Below are positions 19,483 to 28,259 of a DNA stretch of 64,000 bases, piece after piece. Source of the DNA: Candidatus Thalassarchaeum betae (lineage in GTDB: Archaea; Thermoplasmatota; Poseidoniia; Poseidoniales; Thalassarchaeaceae); NCBI GenBank assembly GCA_003193925.1, contig PSPG01000008.1:62001-126000 (forward strand), in the 5' to 3' direction. The translations under genes and the position numbers were made by a program. Position 1 is the stretch's first letter; every line of letters begins with the position of its first letter. Under the pieces are notes generated by a model that was given only the letters and a program-made list of their open reading frames with translations, was not told the DNA's origin and ran no database searches.

Positions 19483-20301
19483 TTAGTCGTCACGCGACCT
19501 AGAACGGCTCCACGAAGATGCCAGCGCTAGAGTGCCCAACCCAGACAACAGCCCGAATCCGGGTAGCGCCCCGACTCCGGGAAGCATCCCATCTTCCTCA
19601 GGCTCCTCATCTTCGACGATTTCGGGAGCGTCCACGATTGGGAACCGAATCTGAGATCGCATCCCATCTTGGTTGTTCGCGTAATACAGCCGGAAGGAAC
19701 CTCCGCATTTCAGCACCTGCAAAGGCCCACTGCACGGAGTCCCCGATGAATCCCAACCCACCTTGGAAATCTCAAACCTGATCCCCGGCTCATCGCCGCT
19801 TCGGTTCCACCTGGTCATGTTTGAATCGACGTCGAGCTCCCAAGTGATTTGCTCGTCCTCGTCTGTCACTAGATCCGGGAACGCCTTGCGAGCAACTTCC
19901 ACATCACCTTTCATCAGGGTGATGTTGAAGTCCTCGTCTGCGTCGTCTTCGGCTTCCGCGTGATCCACCCTGAGACCGAATTCGATCAATATCTTCCCCG
20001 TGGGGTTCAGGAACACGTCCTCATCGAAGGTGTACTTCATCTGGCAGGTGATGTCGACCTCCAGACGTTGACTGTCACTTCCGTCAACCTCCTCCCCATA
20101 CCCGTCATCTGCAGCTCCTGCTGAGCCCTCGGCATCGAAATTCTGCCAGCAGTCGGATATGTCGTCATTCCCCCAGAAGTACAACATATTATTGCTTGGA
20201 GAGGGTTGCTCGGGACCCACGATCTGGGCCGATACCGGAGCAGCGGCCGTTGAAGAGCCCAGCAGCATGACGAGAAGCACGGCGACGATCCTCCTTATCA
20301 T
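19483..20301 (-). CDS. Secreted protein with signal peptide and C-terminal hydrophobic/basic (PGF-CTERM-like) tail
   Basis: MIRRIVAVLLVMLLGSSTAAAPVSAQ signal sequence; C-terminus LPGFGLLSGLGTLALASSWSRSRSRDD. Confidence 0.75.
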   Translation of the reverse strand: MIRRIVAVLLVMLLGSSTAAAPVSAQIVGPEQPSPSNNMLYFWGNDDISDCWQNFDAEGSAGAADDGYGEEVDGSDSQRLEVDITCQMKYTFDEDVFLNPTGKILIEFGLRVDHAEAEDDADEDFNITLMKGDVEVARKAFPDLVTDEDEQITWELDVDSNMTRWNRSGDEPGIRFEISKVGWDSSGTPCSGPLQVLKCGGSFRLYYANNQDGMRSQIRFPIVDAPEIVEDEEPEEDGMLPGVGALPGFGLLSGLGTLALASSWSRSRSRDD

Positions 20302-20351
20302 CAGAAACCGCACGAGAATCGCGCCGTTTGAGGTTATCCCATCTCGTCTGC

Positions 20352-20568
20352 GCCGACTCCGATGAGCAACTGTACAAGGACGACAGGTTCTCGCTGAGTG
20401 CATCCCATCCCCTCGCTTTTTTCTCTCGCCCTGTACACCCGAATAAGGCGGTTGCGAGGCTATGCAAAGTCCCGTTTCCGTATTTCTAACCGACAAAAGT
20501 TCCATTCGTATCACCACCATCCCGGGGCGTGGAACCCGTAGACGAGTGGACCGTGGCCGAACTCAAGG
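20352..20568. repeat. Direct repeat copy 2 (~217 bp)
   Basis: gccgactccgatgagcaactgtacaag...gtggaacccgtagacgagtggaccgtggccgaactcaagg; see 19045-19260. Confidence 0.9.
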
Positions 20569-21392
20569 CCGAACTCAAGGAACTCGGGCTCTCAAACAGT
20601 GGGAACAAGCAGGAGTTGTACGACCGCCTGGTCGAATACGAGGAGGGTGAGGACTGGGACGAGGATGAATCGGGCTTCGACGCCTCTGATCTGGCTCGCT
20701 CTTTCGCTGGTGCCATGGTGAGGAACAGAGTCGCCATAGGGGCGGTCTCCGCGGTAGTTATCCTAGTCGTCGCAGTGGCATTCGCCGGCCCGATGCTGCT
20801 CGACCTGTTCCGGCAGGAGGGGGCGAGCGAGCCGGAGGTGTACGTCTGGGAGTTCACGGTAGAGGAGAGGAACGTTACCGATGTCAAGAGTTACTTCATC
20901 AACGATGACACCACCGAGAGTGTGGTGGTCACGGTTCCGCTTACGAGGAACCTCTCTAGCATATACATCGGGGCCTACTGGCGGGAGTCTGACGAGCAGC
21001 CCGGGGGGATCATAGGCTGTGACGAGGTGACTATGGAGGTGTTTACCACCGATGTGAACAAGACGAACCTCTACTCTCTATCCAATACCGATGCCGCTAG
21101 TTCGGACTGCGATGCCGATGGAACCGAGCCATGGGACCACATATGGTACCAGTATGACCTCGAGCTTCCCAATATCACCGGTTTCGAGGGCACCGAGGAG
21201 GAGGCGCTTGCGATCTGGGATACCTACACGGGAATAGGGACCGGTGCGTGGCTCATCGATATCAGCGTGGACACTTACACCCTCTGGGGTCCAGTCTGTG
21301 ACTGCGAGGATGGCGAGGACGTCAGGCTGACCGTTTCCTACATCGAGTACGATGTCAATATGGCGAAGGCGCAGCCCTCGACCGATGGGTAG
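20529..21392 (+). CDS. SAP-domain protein with one transmembrane helix and extracytoplasmic domain
   Basis: GTG start; VDEWTVAELKAELKELGLSNSGNKQELYDRLVEYEE (SAP); TM VAIGAVSAVVILVVAVAFAGPMLL. Confidence 0.75.
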   Translation: MEPVDEWTVAELKAELKELGLSNSGNKQELYDRLVEYEEGEDWDEDESGFDASDLARSFAGAMVRNRVAIGAVSAVVILVVAVAFAGPMLLDLFRQEGASEPEVYVWEFTVEERNVTDVKSYFINDDTTESVVVTVPLTRNLSSIYIGAYWRESDEQPGGIIGCDEVTMEVFTTDVNKTNLYSLSNTDAASSDCDADGTEPWDHIWYQYDLELPNITGFEGTEEEALAIWDTYTGIGTGAWLIDISVDTYTLWGPVCDCEDGEDVRLTVSYIEYDVNMAKAQPSTDG

Positions 21393-22310
21393 TCACTCTG
21401 ATTCGACCGTGCTCGCAGAGCCATACAGAGTCACGGTGACTATAGCCACCAGAACAAGGAAGACTCCGATGGCCTGGTTCTGCGAGTGGCCTTCCTGATG
21501 CAATATGAAATAACCCCAGATGAGCGTCAAAACAGGCTGCAGGAGGATGGCGAAGGAAGTGTGTGCTGCTGGTAGACGCGGTAGAGCGTGGGCGATGGCC
21601 AGCCAACCGGCTACCTGACAAAGCAGTGCGAGCAGGATGAGCCAGCCGTGACCGGGCCAGATCGGCTGCAATTCTAGCGGTTCTATGGCCACGCTACTAA
21701 GTGGGAGCAAGCCGAGTACGAGCAGCCCGAGGGCGGCGCCTACCGTGGCGTCCAATTGCACAGAAGATGATGGTGCCAGTTCCCTGTTCGAGTATCGGAA
21801 CAGGATGAGGAATGAGGAGTAGAAGAACGCAGCCATCATCCCGAATACGACGCCTTTGACGGGGTCTTCGCCGTATGGCTCTGGATCGGCGAAGCCCGAA
21901 ATCAGCGCCAATCCGATGATGACTACGGGAAGAGACAGCAGAATGGCCGGATTCGGCTTCTCTCCGAACAGCTTCCAAGATGCCAGGGTCACTATGATGA
22001 CCTGTGAGTTGCCAATCAGCGTGGCGATGCCGATGCCGATGAAAATCATCGAACTATGATACGAAAGCATATCGGGTGCGAGTATCAGTCCAGCGCCGAA
22101 GGCTGTCCATCGTGTGCGTGAGGAGCGCGTGTCGGCCTTGCGGACGAGATAAGCTAGCAATGCAAGCGCTGGGAGCGCGTACAGCATCCGGAAGAACGCC
22201 CCGGTAGATGGATTGGTGTCCGAGTAGACGTAGAACACGGGGGAGAACGAGATAGCCACAGCGCCAGCCAGCGCTATCAGCATGGTTCGACGGTCCGAGT
22301 CGGCCGACAT
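21393..22310 (-). CDS. EamA/DMT-family transporter
   Basis: About ten hydrophobic segments in two EamA-like halves; FGMMAAFFYSSFLILFRY, LPAAHTSFAILLQPVLTLIWGYFIL. Confidence 0.85.
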   Translation of the reverse strand: MSADSDRRTMLIALAGAVAISFSPVFYVYSDTNPSTGAFFRMLYALPALALLAYLVRKADTRSSRTRWTAFGAGLILAPDMLSYHSSMIFIGIGIATLIGNSQVIIVTLASWKLFGEKPNPAILLSLPVVIIGLALISGFADPEPYGEDPVKGVVFGMMAAFFYSSFLILFRYSNRELAPSSSVQLDATVGAALGLLVLGLLPLSSVAIEPLELQPIWPGHGWLILLALLCQVAGWLAIAHALPRLPAAHTSFAILLQPVLTLIWGYFILHQEGHSQNQAIGVFLVLVAIVTVTLYGSASTVESE

Positions 22311-22320
22311 AGCCGGCCAC

Positions 22321-22650
22321 CTACTCTGATTCGCCGTCCACGAGCATCTGCTGGAGCTCGCCGCTCTCGTACATCTCCAGAGCTATGTCAGAGCCTCCGA
22401 TGAGCTCGCCGTGAACGAATATCTGGGGCATTGTGGGGAAGTCCGACCACGCGCAAACCGAGGGGATTGCTCGGTGGTCGGAGAGTATGTCGACGGTGAC
22501 GAACGGCTGTCCGAGCTGCTGCAGCACCTTCGAGGCGCGGTTGGAGAACCCGCACTGCGGCTCCTCCGGCGTCCCCTTCATGAAGAGTACCAGCCTGTTG
22601 TTGTCGACTATCTCTTGCAACTCCTCCGGGGACCAGTTGAATTCTGCCAC
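22321..22650 (-). CDS. Monothiol glutaredoxin (Grx4/GrxD type)
   Basis: VLFMKGTPEEPQCGFSNRASKVLQQ (CGFS); FPTMPQIFVHGELIGGSDI; GTG start. Confidence 0.95.
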   Translation of the reverse strand: MAEFNWSPEELQEIVDNNRLVLFMKGTPEEPQCGFSNRASKVLQQLGQPFVTVDILSDHRAIPSVCAWSDFPTMPQIFVHGELIGGSDIALEMYESGELQQMLVDGESE

Positions 22651-22654
22651 ATCA

Positions 22655-22978
22655 TCACCCCTTGTCCGGCCTGCGGATGTGCACCCCAAAGAACTCCACT
22701 TCTTCACCATGAGGGTCGAAAGCGGTGTCCCCGCTCTCTCCAGCCTGCTCCGGGGTCATGCACTTCAGATCCAGCGCATGCACGATGTTCTGCGCGATGT
22801 GGGGCTTGAAGTGGTTCAGGATCGGTCGCTGCCTCTGCAGCGGCCGCACACCCTGGTAACTCTCCGAAATCACCCTGACATGGAAGTGGTCGCCACTGCC
22901 ATGTAGGTCGGATGCCTCGACCTCGGCGTCGGGAACGACCTTTCGGACCTCCTCGACCATCCACTGCTCTGTGACCAT
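22655..22978 (-). CDS. BolA family protein
   Basis: DLHGSGDHFHVRVISESYQGVRPLQRQRPILNHFKPHIAQNIVHALDLKCMTPEQ. Confidence 0.92.
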   Translation of the reverse strand: MVTEQWMVEEVRKVVPDAEVEASDLHGSGDHFHVRVISESYQGVRPLQRQRPILNHFKPHIAQNIVHALDLKCMTPEQAGESGDTAFDPHGEEVEFFGVHIRRPDKG

Positions 22979-23020
22979 CGAGACTCCCCTCGGGGCTGAG
23001 TGCTTTGAATGCTCTCGGCG

Positions 23021-23731
23021 CTACTCGTCGAGAGCGGCGGTGATGGCAGCGAGGTTCTCGGCTATCGTGCCGCGGTCGTTGATGAGTCCTGATCCCACGA
23101 CCGCGATGTCAATTCCCCACTCTGCAATCATTGCGGCGTTGTGGTCCTTCACGCCACCATCTATCATCAGCTTGGTAGCGCGCCCGCCGGCTGCAGACTG
23201 AGCATCGATGGCTGCGCGGAAGGCGCGCACCTTGTCCTCGACCTCAGGCATGAACTGCTGTCCGCCCTTGCCCGGGACAATAGACATCACCAGAACGAGG
23301 TCCAAGTCCTGTAGGAAGGGGAAGACATCCTCGGCTGGAGTGTCGGGGTTCAGCACGCAGCCGGCCTGCACTCCGGCGTCGTGCAGATTCTCGATTAGCG
23401 CGGGAAAGTCTCCTACGGCCTCAATGTGGGCGATTACCATGTCCACACCGGCGTCGACGTACTGGTCCCAGGTCTCCTCAGCGTTTGTGATCATCAGATG
23501 GCAGTCGATGGTGACCTCGGAGCCGAGTCGGTCGCGTACAGAGCGTATCAGAGCGGGGCCGAACGTGATTGTCCGGTTGACGACCCAGTTGCCGTCCATG
23601 ACGTCCATATGGATCCAGTCTATGCCCGCGGCAATCGCTTCCTCCAGCGTCTCGCCGAGCCTCGAGAAGTCGGCTGTGAGGATGCTCGGCGTGACTTCCA
23701 CGGGCCGTCGGGGGTGGCTTTCGGTTCTCAA
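23021..23731 (-). CDS. rpe: Ribulose-phosphate 3-epimerase
   Basis: VTPSILTADFSRLGETLEEAIAAGIDWIHMDVMDGNWV; VLVMSIVPGKGGQQFMPEV; LMIDGGV; a GTG start at 23701 is also possible. Confidence 0.93.
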   Translation of the reverse strand: MRTESHPRRPVEVTPSILTADFSRLGETLEEAIAAGIDWIHMDVMDGNWVVNRTITFGPALIRSVRDRLGSEVTIDCHLMITNAEETWDQYVDAGVDMVIAHIEAVGDFPALIENLHDAGVQAGCVLNPDTPAEDVFPFLQDLDLVLVMSIVPGKGGQQFMPEVEDKVRAFRAAIDAQSAAGGRATKLMIDGGVKDHNAAMIAEWGIDIAVVGSGLINDRGTIAENLAAITAALDE

Positions 23732-23810
23732 TCCCTCGGCAGGGGATTGTGCCTGCTAGAGACACAAATTGATAGGATGCGGATGCGGCGACGGTCCCAC
23801 AGGTGAGCGA

Positions 23811-24128
23811 ATGGGGAAAGTTGTCGAGGCGAGTGACGCTGATTTCGACATGGTGACTAACAGTGACGAGTGGGTCCTAGTGGACTTCTGGGCGCCTTGG
23901 TGCGGTCCGTGCAAGATGATTGCGCCGGTGCTTGAGCAGATCGCCGGAGAACGTGAAATCACCATAGCCAAGGTCAACACCGATGTCAATCAGCTCTCAC
24001 CCGGGAAATACGGCGTCCGAGGTATACCGAACCTCATTCTGTTCCGCAACGGCCAACTCGTCGATCGGATGACCGGGGCCATGCCGAAGCTCGGGATGGA
24101 CGACTGGCTCGACCGGCACATGGCCTAG
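23811..24128 (+). CDS. trxA: Thioredoxin
   Basis: VLVDFWAPWCGPCKMIAPVLEQIA; YGVRGIPNLILFRNG. Confidence 0.96.
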   Translation: MGKVVEASDADFDMVTNSDEWVLVDFWAPWCGPCKMIAPVLEQIAGEREITIAKVNTDVNQLSPGKYGVRGIPNLILFRNGQLVDRMTGAMPKLGMDDWLDRHMA

Positions 24129-25669
24129 TCGACTGCCTCGCGCAGCCTCCGTGCTCGCTCCTCGTGCGGCGCGCCGACTTCCCTCAGCAGTCGGGCGCGC
24201 AGCGCCTCGTGCAGCCACATACCATCGCTGAGCTCCAGCATCAGGCCGCGTTCGAGCAGGTCTGCTGGCGGAGGGCCATCGGCGCCTGCAGCAGCCGCTA
24301 AGGTGGCCCATGGGACAGGGCGCTCTGCGACCGCGAGCAGGGCGAGCATCTCCCGTCGGTCGCCGGGCAGCACGTCGAGTATCTCCTCGTCGAGGAAGCG
24401 CAGCCAGTCCTCGTGCAGGGTCTGGCCGTACATCTCGAGCAGTTCGACGGCCAGCGGGTGCCCACCGGTGGCGCGATGGATTTCCTCTGCGGGCGCTTCG
24501 CTCGGCAAGTCGAGCGAAGCGAGCCACGCGGAGATCTCCTCGAGAGTCAGGCCCGAGAGGGAGAGTTCGGACACGCGTCCTCGCGTGTGCACATCGCGCC
24601 TGTCGTAGAAGGCGAGATTGGTGCGAGAAATCAGAAGCAGTCGCATCGGAGAAGCCTCAGCGATTTGTAGCAGCGCGCCGAACAGGTGCGCCCCGTCGGA
24701 GCCGATGTTGTGGACGTCGTCAAGTATCACCAGCAGTTCCTCCGAGGTGCCACCGCAGCGTCCATCCTCATCGAGCAGGTGAGCAATCAGGCGGCGACGA
24801 TACTGATCGAGGTCGAGTCGGGCGCCGGGCTTGAGAGGGAGGGCCTCAAGGATGCTGTATGGGTCCTCGGAGTCGTCATCAGGGCCGATGCCGAGCCTGT
24901 GCAGCAGGCTCGTGGCGATACCCAGCGGAGAGTCCCATGGCTGGCACGGGTAGTACATCACGTCAAGCTCTGGCTTGTCTCCAAGCAGCCCCTCGAGCCA
25001 GAAGGAGGCCAACGTGGTCTTACCGCACCCAGCGATGCCGGACAGCACGAACATGGGCGTGGCCGAGGAGTGCCAGTCGTCCAGCCTCAGCTTCTCTGCA
25101 GACCTGCCGTGAACAGTGCGCGTCTCGGGCAGGCGCGTGTGGTAGGTGGAGTGGGCGCCCGCCAGCAGGGAGAGAGATCCAGGGGAGGGTGCGTCGTCGG
25201 GCTTGACGATGGCCCCGAAGCGGATGTCGCCGAAGTTCAGCACGCCCTCGTGCTGAGCGTGCATCAGGACCTGTAGCAGCGTCAATCCGGTCTGCAGCCG
25301 CGCTGCGGCCTCGTCGGCACGAACCTCCAGCAACTTGCCGTCGTGGCTGCGCAGGAGGATCTGGGTTGAGCGGAGGTCCGCAATGCGCTCGCGCGCCTCC
25401 GCGCGCCCCTCCTCGGTGAGTTGCCACGTCTTCTGGCGGCGCTCGTCCCCCCGGACAGTGCGAGTGTGCTCGGTGACCCAGTCGTTGGACATCAGCTCGC
25501 GCATCGAGCGAGACACGTTGGGCGGGTGCAGAGCGCATATCTCCGCGATTCCGGGACGAGTCATCTCGTAGGTCACGAGGTAGTGGTCCGCTTGGTGGTC
25601 CTGCTCCCACAGATGCAGCAGAATGCGGTCCGAGACGGGTACGGAGACCCGAGCGTCATTGCGCACCAT
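24125..25669 (-). CDS. Winged-helix + STAND/AAA-type ATPase protein
   Basis: MarR-like N-terminal HTH (RPGIAEICALHPPNVSRSMRELMSNDWV); Walker A LSGIAGCGKTTLASFWLEGLL; Walker B LLVILDDVHNIGS; LLLISRTN; ATGGHPLAVELLE. Confidence 0.8.
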   Translation of the reverse strand: MVRNDARVSVPVSDRILLHLWEQDHQADHYLVTYEMTRPGIAEICALHPPNVSRSMRELMSNDWVTEHTRTVRGDERRQKTWQLTEEGRAEARERIADLRSTQILLRSHDGKLLEVRADEAAARLQTGLTLLQVLMHAQHEGVLNFGDIRFGAIVKPDDAPSPGSLSLLAGAHSTYHTRLPETRTVHGRSAEKLRLDDWHSSATPMFVLSGIAGCGKTTLASFWLEGLLGDKPELDVMYYPCQPWDSPLGIATSLLHRLGIGPDDDSEDPYSILEALPLKPGARLDLDQYRRRLIAHLLDEDGRCGGTSEELLVILDDVHNIGSDGAHLFGALLQIAEASPMRLLLISRTNLAFYDRRDVHTRGRVSELSLSGLTLEEISAWLASLDLPSEAPAEEIHRATGGHPLAVELLEMYGQTLHEDWLRFLDEEILDVLPGDRREMLALLAVAERPVPWATLAAAAGADGPPPADLLERGLMLELSDGMWLHEALRARLLREVGAPHEERARRLREAVD

Positions 25670-25749
25670 GGGCCGGTGCGACCGCCCCGGCGCGCATCAA
25701 GCGTTCGTAGGGCTGCGCGCCCGGTTGAGATGGCTTTGGTCATATTCAA

Positions 25750-26655
25750 GTGAAAACGGCCTCAGCGCCCCACGTGGACGAATCCACACGAGCGAGGCTG
25801 CTCGAGCTGCAGCGCATGGAGGCGACCGAGGCGGAGGTGTACCGACGCCTCGCCAAGATGCAGCCCGACCCCGTCAACCAGTCAATACTCAACGGCATAG
25901 CGCTCGAGGAGGAGAGGCACGAGGCGGTCATCGCCAAGATGACCGGTGAGGAGGTCAAGGCGGACGGACTGCGGGTGATGAAGCAGGTCGTTCTGGCTAA
26001 GCTGTTCGGATTCACCTTCTCTGTCAAGTTGATGGAGGGGACCGAGCACGATGCTGCTGCCGAGTACCGCGAACTGGGCCTCTACGACATCGCGGAGGAG
26101 GAGGAGGCTCACGAGCAGAATATGATCGACATGCTAGATGAGGAGCGTCTGCGCTACTCGGGAAGCGTGGTGCTGGGGATGTCAGACGCGCTGATCGAGC
26201 TGACGGGGGCCCTCGCCGGCCTCACCTTCGCCTTGCAGAGCCTGCAGCTGGTCGCGCTCGCGGGGCTGGTCACTGGTATCGCTGCCGCGTTCAGCATGGG
26301 GGCTTCGGAGTACCTGTCGTCTCGCGCGGAGAAGAAGGCGGAGTCTGCGATCAAGGCCGCGTTCTTCACCTGGCTGTCATATCTCGTGACCGTGTTCCTT
26401 CTGGTCGGCCCGTATTTGGTCTTCCAAGTCGACAGTCCTGACTTCCATGGCTTAGAACCTCACGTTCAGGCTCTTATGTGCACCTTCGCGATAGGGCTCC
26501 TGATAGTCGCTGTGTTCAACATCTACGTGTCCGTGGTCGAGGAGGTCTCGTTCAGGAGCCGCTTCCTCGAGATGACTGGCATCCTCGGTGTGGTCAGTCT
26601 GATATCGTACGGCATCGGAATAGCCCTCAGAGGCATGCTCGGAATCGAAATCTGA
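25750..26655 (+). CDS. Ferritin-like domain fused to VIT1/CCC1-type metal transporter
   Basis: N-terminal diiron-like helices with EEERHEAVIAKM and EEEEAHEQNMIDML; C-terminal SDALIELTGALAGLTFAL..FSMGASEYLSSRAEKK; GTG start. Confidence 0.88.
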   Translation: MKTASAPHVDESTRARLLELQRMEATEAEVYRRLAKMQPDPVNQSILNGIALEEERHEAVIAKMTGEEVKADGLRVMKQVVLAKLFGFTFSVKLMEGTEHDAAAEYRELGLYDIAEEEEAHEQNMIDMLDEERLRYSGSVVLGMSDALIELTGALAGLTFALQSLQLVALAGLVTGIAAAFSMGASEYLSSRAEKKAESAIKAAFFTWLSYLVTVFLLVGPYLVFQVDSPDFHGLEPHVQALMCTFAIGLLIVAVFNIYVSVVEEVSFRSRFLEMTGILGVVSLISYGIGIALRGMLGIEI

Positions 26656-26706
26656 GTAGGAATCAGCCTCCGCAACCTATGTGTCTGAGACCGCTCTCGC
26701 GAACCC

Positions 26707-28209
26707 ATGAGTGCTTACGACGAGTTGCTGGAGCGACTGAAGGACATCGATATGATCGGCCAGATTGGCGGCCTCTTGGGCTGGGACCAAGAGGTCCTGA
26801 TGCCGCCCAAGGCCGCCGCACTGCGCGCCGAGCAGCTGGCTTGGGCCTCCAAGGCAGGTCACATGCGACTGACCGACCCCCGAATCGGGGAGCTGCTCGA
26901 GGAGCTCGAGGCTAGCGAGGAGCTGGACGATGTCCAAGCGGCCAACATCAGGCTCGCTCGCGAGTCGTATGACAAGGCCACCAAGCTGCCGACCGAGTTC
27001 GTCGCCGAGATGGCCAAGCACCGCTCCGAGTCACTGGTATCATGGACCGAGGCTCGGGCGAAGGACGACTTCTCAATCTTCCGCGATAATCTCGCCAAGT
27101 CAATCGACCTCGCCCGCCAGAAAGCGGACTACCTAGGCTTTGACGAGTTGCGCTACGACGCGCTGCTAGATATCTACGAGACTGGGCTGACCGTGGCTAG
27201 GCTCGACCCGCTGTTCGCAGGATTGCGAGACAGCGTCGCGCCCCTGATCAAAGCCGTAGTAGAGAGCGAAAACCGCCCCGACATGTCGTGGGTAGAGGGG
27301 AACTCCTGGGCTCAGTCCGGACAGGAGGCGCTCAGTCAAGGGGTGACCGAGGCCATCGGATTCGACTTCGACGCCGGCCGCCGGGACGTCTCGACCCACC
27401 CGTTCTGCGGCGGGACGAACCCGGACGACGTGCGCTGGACGACTCGCTACAGCGAGTCCGACCCGTTCGGCTCACTGTACGGCTCGATGCACGAGACAGG
27501 TCACGGGACCTATGAGCAGGGGCGCCGGCGCGACCTTGACTTCCAGCCCGCCGGCGAGGCCAATGGATTGGGCGTCCATGAGAGCCAGAGCAGGATGTGG
27601 GAGAACCAAGTGGGTCGCTCAAGGGAGTTCTGCGAGTGGGTCCTGCCGCTGTGGCAGCAGCACTTCCCCGAGAACATGGAGGGTGTCAGCGCCAAGGCGC
27701 TGTGGCAGGCCGTCAACCTCGTCGAGCCGAGCCTGATACGGGTCGAGGCCGACGAGGCCACCTACAACCTCCACATCATGATCCGCTACGAGATCGAGAA
27801 GAGGCTAATCGCCGGTGACCTCGAGGTCGACGACCTGCCGGACGCCTGGGACGACATGTACGAGAAGTTCCTCGGTATCCGCGCACCCAACCGCGCCCTC
27901 GGCGTGCTGCAGGACATCCACTGGTCCATGGGGGCCTTCGGCTACTTCCCCACCTACACTCTGGGCAATTTGTACGCCGCGCAACTGCTGGCCGCCGCGC
28001 GCGAGGACCTGCCCGAGCACGACGAGCAGATCAGGCGCGGTGAGTTCGCACCACTGCTCGCTTGGATGCGCGAGCACGTGCACCAACGCGGCAGCATACT
28101 CGAGCCAGCCGACCTCATCGAGGAGGCGACCGGCTCGCCGCCCTCCCCCGACGCTTTCGTCGAGTATCTGCAAGACAAAGTCGAGCGGCTCTATGGCGTC
28201 ACTGCCTGA
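26707..28209 (+). CDS. Carboxypeptidase M32 (Taq family)
   Basis: SMHETGHGTYEQG (HExxH) and GLGVHESQSRMWENQVGRS. Confidence 0.96.
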   Translation: MSAYDELLERLKDIDMIGQIGGLLGWDQEVLMPPKAAALRAEQLAWASKAGHMRLTDPRIGELLEELEASEELDDVQAANIRLARESYDKATKLPTEFVAEMAKHRSESLVSWTEARAKDDFSIFRDNLAKSIDLARQKADYLGFDELRYDALLDIYETGLTVARLDPLFAGLRDSVAPLIKAVVESENRPDMSWVEGNSWAQSGQEALSQGVTEAIGFDFDAGRRDVSTHPFCGGTNPDDVRWTTRYSESDPFGSLYGSMHETGHGTYEQGRRRDLDFQPAGEANGLGVHESQSRMWENQVGRSREFCEWVLPLWQQHFPENMEGVSAKALWQAVNLVEPSLIRVEADEATYNLHIMIRYEIEKRLIAGDLEVDDLPDAWDDMYEKFLGIRAPNRALGVLQDIHWSMGAFGYFPTYTLGNLYAAQLLAAAREDLPEHDEQIRRGEFAPLLAWMREHVHQRGSILEPADLIEEATGSPPSPDAFVEYLQDKVERLYGVTA

Positions 28210-28259
28210 GCGACTTGCCTACGCGAAAGCCCGATAGCGGAGCATCGGGGTGTGGAGCC

